Virus record (IMG/VR): IMGVR_UViG_3300027708_000248
Location: 1-27,829 of that record
Strand: one strand, 5' to 3'
DNA: 27,829 bases
Source: a virus
In this document: positions 20,414 through 24,950 of the stretch, one piece after another
Numbering within the stretch: the first letter of the stretch is position 1
Layout: each line of letters begins with the position of its first letter
The notes under the pieces: model-generated
Database searches by the model: none
Told to the model about the DNA's origin: nothing
What the model saw: only the letters and a program-made list of their open reading frames with translations
Program-made: the position numbers and the translations under genes

Positions 20414-21072
20414 TGAAAGTAACATGGTCACACAGTTCCCTCAAAGATTATGAGGGATGCCCACGCCGATACCACGAGGTCAAAGTATTAAAGAACTTCC
20501 CGTTCAAAGATAATCAAGCCACGTTGTATGGTAAAGAGTTTCATAAAGCAGCAGAGGACTACATCAAGGAAGACAAAGAACTTCCACCACAATTTGAATA
20601 CAGTAGAGCCACTCTTGATGCCTTAAAGAAAAAGGAAGGGCGAAAATTGTGTGAGTATCAGATGGCGCTTAATATTCAGTTGCAACCAACTGGATGGTTT
20701 TCAGAAGATGTGTGGGTCAGGGGTGTTGCTGACTTGCTTATAGTTGACGACGATAACTTAACCGCTTGGGTCGTGGACTATAAGACAGGCAACAACAAAT
20801 ACCCTGATAGGGAACAACTTAAACTCATGTCACTCATGGTTTTTGCGCACATGCCACACATCAGAAAGATTAACTCAGCGCTGTTGTTTGTAGTTAAAGA
20901 AGACTTTGTAAAGCACAACATGACATTTGAGCAAGCAGAGCCCGAATGGTGGCAGTACAGAGAGCGAGTTGCTAGAATTGAACAGGCACATGCTACAGGT
21001 ATTTGGAATCCAAGATCGTCTGGTCTTTGTCCGTGGTGCCCAGTAGTAACGTGTGAATACCATCCCAAATAA
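20413..21072 (+). CDS. Cas4/RecB-like PD-(D/E)XK exonuclease with four-Cys cluster
   Basis: A 219-residue nuclease. It begins WSHSSLKDYEGCPRRYHEVK, followed by LYGKEFHKAAEDY (His44), WVRGVADLLIVDDD (Asp107), and TAWVVDYKTGNNK (Asp122, Lys124) with Gln135 downstream, the RecB/Cas4 motif order (PDDEXK_1). Cys16 near the N-terminus and LCPWCPVVTCEY (Cys206, 209, 214) near the C-terminus match the split four-Cys arrangement that holds an iron-sulfur cluster in Cas4 and AddB. Such phage enzymes probably resect DNA ends for recombination-dependent replication. Nearby SNF2-like helicase and SSB-like genes fit. There is no CRISPR array or cas1 in the window, so it is not a CRISPR adaptation gene. Confidence 0.85.
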   Translation: MKVTWSHSSLKDYEGCPRRYHEVKVLKNFPFKDNQATLYGKEFHKAAEDYIKEDKELPPQFEYSRATLDALKKKEGRKLCEYQMALNIQLQPTGWFSEDVWVRGVADLLIVDDDNLTAWVVDYKTGNNKYPDREQLKLMSLMVFAHMPHIRKINSALLFVVKEDFVKHNMTFEQAEPEWWQYRERVARIEQAHATGIWNPRSSGLCPWCPVVTCEYHPK

Positions 21073-21084
21073 AAGGAGTGAAAG

Positions 21085-21321
21085 ATGACACAGACCAACG
21101 GCAAGCGTGACTACAAACACGCATACAAATTGCAAAAGAAAACAGGTGAAACACAAGACCAACTTGAACGCCAAAAGGCCAGACGCGAGTACGACAAGAA
21201 AGGTATTGATCGCAAAGGCAAAGACATCGATCACATCACGCCCTTGCGTAAAGGTGGTAAGACCGAGCCGGGCAATCTAAGACTAAGAAATAAAAGCGCC
21301 AATCAAGGCGACAATAAATAA
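21085..21321 (+). CDS. Small HNH-like nuclease, 78 residues
   Basis: A short basic protein. A helical N-terminus (YKHAYKLQKKTGETQDQLER) leads to GKDIDHITPLRKGGKTEPGN and LRLRNKSANQGDNK, which reads as an HNH motif (His50, Asn64, Asn73) without the structural zinc Cys pairs. Similar minimal HNH proteins occur in many phages. Roles range from nicking during replication or packaging to none known. AAGGAGTG precedes ATG 21085 at a good distance. Confidence 0.72.
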   Translation: MTQTNGKRDYKHAYKLQKKTGETQDQLERQKARREYDKKGIDRKGKDIDHITPLRKGGKTEPGNLRLRNKSANQGDNK

Positions 21322-21333
21322 AGAGAGAAGTAA

Positions 21334-22890
21334 ATGGAAATTGTTGAAGACAGAGCTTTGGTGTTCCGAACGCGGAACCCCGAAAAGTACAGCATCATTC
21401 CGAAGCACAAAGTATTTGAAGTCGATGACGGCTACGAAGTAGCAGTGTATTGGGGTTTGGAAGAAGCTAAGATTTTAAAAAATCTTGGTGTAAAAAATGT
21501 TCCTTCCCCAATTACCAAACGCTACAACTGGCCGGGTCGGTTCATACCTATGGAACATCAGATCGAAACATCTTCGTTTCTTACTTTGCACAAAAAAGCC
21601 TTTGTGTTCTCGGAGCCCGGCACAGGCAAGACGCTATCAGCGTTGTGGTCAGCAGACTATTTAATGACAAGGGGGGATGTTAGGCGCTGCTTAATTCTTT
21701 GCCCTTTGTCCATCATGCAGTCAGCATGGCTATCAGACTTGAACAACAGCATCATCCATCGTTCTGCCGTAGTCGCACACCACTCGCAGGCTACCCGCAG
21801 AATAGAAATGATCCAACAGAACTACGAGTTTGTCATTGCCAACTATGACGGGTTGAACTTAATTGCAAACGAGATCATCAATGATGGCCGCTTTGATCTT
21901 GTGATAGTTGATGAAGCCAACGCATACAAAACAGTTTCTACTAAAAGATGGAAAGCCTTGAAGTCCATACTACGTCCAGACACACACTTGTGGATGATGA
22001 CGGGAACTCCTGCATCGCAGTCCCCTGTTGATGCGTATGGCTTGGCTAAGCTCGTGAACCCTAGCGGTGTGCCGATGTTCTTTACTGGATGGCGAGACAA
22101 AGTAATGAACAAGATGACGATGTACAAGTGGGCGCCCAAGCCTGAAGCAAAAGCCTTGGTACATGAAGCCTTGCAACCCGCCATCAGGTTCACCAAAGAT
22201 CAATGCTTGGATCTACCGCCTGTGCTGACCATGACTCGGGAAGTACCGCTGACCCCACAACAAGCCAAGTATTACAACTTGCTCAAAGAAAAGATGATGG
22301 TCGAGGCATCAGGTGAAACAATTAGCGCAGTCAATGCGGCGGCTAGTGTATCCAAGTTATTACAGATCAGTTGTGGTGCAGCCTACACCGATGACCATGA
22401 GGTTGTGGAGTTTGATTCAGCACCAAGGTTAAATGTCTTGGAAGAAATACTAGAGGAGACAACACGCAAAGTTATCATATTTGCTATGTTTCGTTCCACA
22501 ATCGACACCATCCACACCCATTTACTTAAACGCAATATCACCGCGGAGTTCATCAACGGCACGGTTAACCCATCAAAACGCTCGGATATTATTCGTAGGT
22601 TTCAGAATGAAGATACGCCTAGAGTACTCGTCATGCAACCCCAAGCAACAGCGCATGGCATCACCTTGACAAGAGCCGACACTGTGATATTCTATGGCCC
22701 CCTGATGAGCGTTGAGCAGTACACGCAAGCGATTGCAAGGGCTGATCGCAAGGGACAAGACTCAGAGAAAGTAACAGTCATCCACATCCAAGGCTCACCC
22801 ATCGAGAAGAAAATGTTCAAGGCATTGGAGTCCAAGGTTAGTGATAACTTACTAATTACTCAAATGTTTGAGAATGAAATTAAATATTAA
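21334..22890 (+). CDS. SNF2-like DNA translocase or helicase
   Basis: A 518-residue superfamily 2 ATPase. Motif I is VFSEPGTGKTLSALW (Lys99), motif II VIVDEANAYK (Asp193, Glu194), motif III MMTGTPASQSPVDAYGL, and the C-terminal RecA-like domain ends with QAIARADRKGQDSEKVTVIH (motif VI). The order and QxxxRxxRxGQ ending are typical of SNF2/RapA-type translocases. The motif II sequence DEAN departs from the usual DEAH or DEGH. The first ~65 residues are a beta-rich domain I do not recognise. In phages such enzymes remodel replication or recombination intermediates, as T4 UvsW does by analogy. It follows the HNH gene by 12 nt and precedes the promoter and minigene gap. Confidence 0.9.
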   Translation: MEIVEDRALVFRTRNPEKYSIIPKHKVFEVDDGYEVAVYWGLEEAKILKNLGVKNVPSPITKRYNWPGRFIPMEHQIETSSFLTLHKKAFVFSEPGTGKTLSALWSADYLMTRGDVRRCLILCPLSIMQSAWLSDLNNSIIHRSAVVAHHSQATRRIEMIQQNYEFVIANYDGLNLIANEIINDGRFDLVIVDEANAYKTVSTKRWKALKSILRPDTHLWMMTGTPASQSPVDAYGLAKLVNPSGVPMFFTGWRDKVMNKMTMYKWAPKPEAKALVHEALQPAIRFTKDQCLDLPPVLTMTREVPLTPQQAKYYNLLKEKMMVEASGETISAVNAAASVSKLLQISCGAAYTDDHEVVEFDSAPRLNVLEEILEETTRKVIIFAMFRSTIDTIHTHLLKRNITAEFINGTVNPSKRSDIIRRFQNEDTPRVLVMQPQATAHGITLTRADTVIFYGPLMSVEQYTQAIARADRKGQDSEKVTVIHIQGSPIEKKMFKALESKVSDNLLITQMFENEIKY

Positions 22891-22897
22891 AAAGGAG

Positions 22898-22925
22898 TTG
22901 CAATGAACTAAAATCCATGTACAAT
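22898..22925 (+). promoter_or_regulatory. Sigma70-like promoter for the coiled-coil/SSB operon
   Basis: TTGCAA (22898-22903) and TACAAT (22920-22925) are 16 nt apart. Initiation near 22932 would fall inside the operator-like motif at 22925-22940, giving a ~40-nt leader with AAGGAG before ATG 22971. Confidence 0.5.
22903..22911 (+). CDS. Two-codon minigene (Met-Asn-stop) with strong ribosome binding site
   Basis: AAAGGAG (22890-22896) is followed after 6 nt by ATG AAC TAA. A near-consensus ribosome binding site in front of a two-codon frame is either the remnant of a deleted gene or a functional minigene. Lambda bar minigenes (AUG-AUA-UAA) are a known precedent that depletes tRNA through peptidyl-tRNA drop-off. 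It lies 13 nt after the SNF2-like gene and overlaps the promoter at 22898. Confidence 0.3.
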   Translation: MN

Positions 22926-22940
22926 GTCTAACGCTTGACA
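22925..22940 (+). promoter_or_regulatory. Operator-like motif, copy 3 of 3
   Basis: TGTCTAACGCTTGACA; pairs T-A, G-C, T-A, C-G, A-T and C-G are symmetric about the centre (6 of 8 positions). It starts at the last base of the candidate -10 element and covers the expected transcription start, a typical repressor position. Confidence 0.55.
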
Positions 22941-22970
22941 AGAAATCTAAATTAAACAAGGAGAAAAGTA

Positions 22971-23384
22971 ATGACAGTCGAAGCAGAAACAGAGCATATA
23001 CCGCTCGACCAACTGGCCAAAATCTATCGCAAAATAAAAACGCGTATGGATCTTGTGCAAAAAGAATTTGATACTCAACTCGAAACTTTAGCCGCACAAC
23101 TGGATGAAGTTAAGACAGAGATCAAAGATCAGATGAAAGCGCAGGGCGCTAAATCTGTTAAGACGGACTTTGGTACGCTTAGCTTGGTAACCAAGACACG
23201 GTATTCCACAAATGATTGGGACTCGTTCAAGACCTTTGTTGTCCAGAATGATGTCGTTGATCTATTGGAAAAACGTATCGCCCAACTAAACATGTCAAAG
23301 TTTTTGGAAGAGAACCCCGGCCTCGTGCCACCCGGCCTCAACTCTAATACAGAGTTTGAGATCAAACTTTATAAAGCAAGTTAA
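22971..23384 (+). CDS. Coiled-coil replication-module protein, function unknown
   Basis: A 137-residue protein with a long N-terminal coiled coil (YRKIKTRMDLVQKEFDTQLE, continuing to DEVKTEIKDQMKAQG). A conserved C-terminal domain follows: GAKSVKTDFGTLSLVTKTRY, DWDSFKTFVVQNDVVDLLEK and the ending NPGLVPPGLNSNTEFEIKLY. Small phage proteins with this GxKSVRTxxGTxxxx/PPGxN pattern often sit just before an ssDNA-binding protein gene, as here (5 nt apart), but the role is not established to my knowledge. A recombination mediator or a partner of the SSB-like protein is a reasonable guess. AAGGAG precedes ATG 22971. Confidence 0.65.
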   Translation: MTVEAETEHIPLDQLAKIYRKIKTRMDLVQKEFDTQLETLAAQLDEVKTEIKDQMKAQGAKSVKTDFGTLSLVTKTRYSTNDWDSFKTFVVQNDVVDLLEKRIAQLNMSKFLEENPGLVPPGLNSNTEFEIKLYKAS

Positions 23385-23389
23385 TCATC

Positions 23390-24346
23390 ATGTCAAATTT
23401 ATCAATCTTTAATCCCGCACAAGTACCCGCATTCGCCCAAGGTGGTGAGTTATCCGACACAGCTAAAGCCCTTATGGGTGGCTCAATCAGCACGAGCAGA
23501 CGCATCTCTATCAAAGGTGGTGTGTTCCGTATCGTGGCTGGTGGCAAAGAGATCGCATCTATTGAAGAGCGCCATCTTGATGTCATCGTGGTAAAAGCTG
23601 CACCCAAAGTCAGCCGTATCTTCTATGCAAAGTCATACGATGGCGATAACATCACAGGCCCCGATTGTTGGTCTAATGATGGCGACAAACCCGATGCGTC
23701 TATCAAGGCTCCTCAGTCTGCGACTTGCATGACTTGCTCACAAAACATTGCGGGTTCAGGTCAGGGCAATAGCCGTGCTTGCCGTTATCAACAGCGCATG
23801 GCAGTCATGTTAGCGGATAACCCCGATGACATTTTGCAACTCACGTTGCCTGCAACGTCTGTGTTTGGTAAGGAAGAAGGCGACAAGCGCCCACTCCAAG
23901 CCTATGTGCGTCACCTCGCATTAGCGTCCCCTCCTGTGGATGTTGAGAAGATCGTCACTCGCATGAAGTTTGATACCAAAGCTGAGAGCCCCAAGTTGTT
24001 CTTCTCTCCTGTACGTTGGTTGACAACGGTAGAGTTTGAGTTGAGCAAAGCCAAAGGACACACGCAAGAAGCATTGGATGCTGTGCGTATGACGGCCTCT
24101 CAGTCTGATGGTGTAAAACCTAGAGCCCCTTTGAAGCTAGAAGGCACACGCCCTATGGGTGAGTTGACCAAGGAAGAAGACGCTCCAGTATACGAGCCTA
24201 TTGCGGCCAAGGCAAAAGCCAAAGCCGAGCCTGTAGCTGAAGTTGACGATGAGCCCGAAGTCCGCAAGGAAACGGCAAAGCCTAGCGCTGTACCCGCAAA
24301 GAAAGGCAAACTTGCTGACATCGTAGCTGATTGGGATGACGAGTAA
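23390..24346 (+). CDS. Probable single-stranded DNA-binding protein
   Basis: A 318-residue protein. Residues ~35-75 (SRRISIKGGVFRIVAGGKEI) and the beta-rich middle could form an OB-like core. Cys93, Cys113, Cys116 and Cys131 (PDCWSNDG, ATCMTCSQNI, RACRYQQRM) form a probable zinc site, reminiscent of the zinc subdomain of T4 gp32. After residue ~240 comes a disordered Ala/Lys/Pro/Glu linker (AAKAKAKAEPVAEVDDEPEV), ending in the acidic tail IVADWDDE, the hallmark of SSBs that recruit replication partners. Its place beside polymerase, helicase and primase genes fits. The SSB assignment rests on architecture and context and is not a firm family match. Confidence 0.6.
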   Translation: MSNLSIFNPAQVPAFAQGGELSDTAKALMGGSISTSRRISIKGGVFRIVAGGKEIASIEERHLDVIVVKAAPKVSRIFYAKSYDGDNITGPDCWSNDGDKPDASIKAPQSATCMTCSQNIAGSGQGNSRACRYQQRMAVMLADNPDDILQLTLPATSVFGKEEGDKRPLQAYVRHLALASPPVDVEKIVTRMKFDTKAESPKLFFSPVRWLTTVEFELSKAKGHTQEALDAVRMTASQSDGVKPRAPLKLEGTRPMGELTKEEDAPVYEPIAAKAKAKAEPVAEVDDEPEVRKETAKPSAVPAKKGKLADIVADWDDE

Positions 24347-24350
24347 ATAA

Positions 24351-24496
24351 GGTTTAGGGGGTAGCAAGAGCGGTCGCAACGTGTAGGTCGGGGTTGGTTT
24401 GTTGAACCTTTCTGTCCTCGTTAGATAGGAACATACCTACGGTTGCGTTTCCTCTGATGGAAAAGCATCACGCTACCCCCACCCTTAAATTAAACC
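24351..24496 (+). ncRNA. Candidate structured RNA with nested multi-branch fold
   Basis: The gap between the SSB-like and HTH genes folds on paper into a consistent multi-stem RNA. GGTTTA (24351-24356) pairs with TAAACC (24491-24496). GGGGGTAGC (24357-24365) pairs with GCTACCCCC (24472-24480). CGCAAC (24375-24380) pairs with GTTGCG (24442-24447), and GTAGGT (24383-24388) with ACCTAC (24435-24440). GGTT (24396-24399) pairs with AACC (24405-24408), and TCCT (24415-24418) with AGGA (24427-24430). TTTCC (24448-24452) pairs with GGAAA (24459-24463). The stems nest without conflict and give two three-way junctions. It ends 3 nt before the HTH gene ATG, which has no Shine-Dalgarno sequence. I recognise no known family. 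It may be a cis-regulatory leader or a processed RNA. Confidence 0.6.
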
Positions 24497-24499
24497 ACT

Positions 24500-24793
24500 A
24501 TGCCATACTCAGACAAAATTGTAGATTTAGTAGCCCGTTCGCCAAAAACATTAGGGAGTACCCTAGGTCGGTGGGCGATACATTTGGACTTTCCTGTAAC
24601 TAAAATAGCATATGCGCTGGGGGTCACCCGACAAACCGTGTACAACTGGTTTGAAGGTAAAGACGTCTTTGTTGCGTATCAAAACAGGGTAGAACTTTTA
24701 ACAAAAATAATGTCATCCTCTAAAACGGCTGACGAAGCATGGAGAAGAATATGCAAGGAATACAACCTAGATCCCTCAGTAACTCGGAACTGA
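24500..24793 (+). CDS. HTH protein, XRE-like, 97 residues
   Basis: Begins MPYSDKIVDLVARSPKTLGS and contains LGRWAIHLDFPVTKIAYALG and VTRQTVYNWFEGKDVFVAYQ, a clear helix-turn-helix in which VTRQTVYNWFEG is the recognition helix. A helical tail follows (VELLTKIMSSSKTADEAWRR). It is a likely DNA-binding regulator. ATG 24500 has no ribosome binding site in the preceding 15 nt and follows the structured RNA candidate directly, so expression may depend on that structure. Proteins of this kind recur in environmental phages from memory. Its target could include the TGTCnAnCGnTnGACA motif, which is inference. Confidence 0.7.
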   Translation: MPYSDKIVDLVARSPKTLGSTLGRWAIHLDFPVTKIAYALGVTRQTVYNWFEGKDVFVAYQNRVELLTKIMSSSKTADEAWRRICKEYNLDPSVTRN

Positions 24794-24936
24794 TTATTTA
24801 CTCAGATATGTTGGTAAACGCACCTGATGGAATGCCCCTTGAATGGCAAAAAGAATTGCTGCGCAGATATACAGAGCTTGCCCCAACAGAGACACACCTT
24901 TATCCCCAAGAAGGTCAAGCAGACTTATTCAAATAA
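24751..24936 (+). CDS. Small protein of unknown function, 61 residues
   Basis: ATG 24751 is chosen because GGAG lies 6 nt before it; it overlaps the HTH gene by 43 nt in another frame. The protein MQGIQPRSLSNSELIIYSDM, then LVNAPDGMPLEWQKELLRRY and a tail to QADLFK, has the LSNxELxxY...PxEWQKELLRR pattern of small phage proteins of unknown role. It lies 14 nt before the primase-helicase gene. Confidence 0.6.
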   Translation: MQGIQPRSLSNSELIIYSDMLVNAPDGMPLEWQKELLRRYTELAPTETHLYPQEGQADLFK

Positions 24937-24950
24937 CCCGAAGGAACTAG

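Noticed and set aside
20413-21072. Part of a CRISPR adaptation module because of the Cas4-like nuclease
   Set aside because: No cas1, cas2 or repeat-spacer array is present; the neighbours are replication genes.
22935-22963. TTGACA inside operator copy 3 as a -35 element
   Set aside because: No acceptable -10 lies 16-18 nt downstream; that position is the AAGGAG ribosome binding site. The upstream TTGCAA/TACAAT pair fits better.
24357-24480. Reading the SSB-HTH gap hairpin as an intrinsic terminator
   Set aside because: The long stem is not followed by a T tract (the next bases are ACCCTTAAAT), and its 106-nt interior is itself structured.
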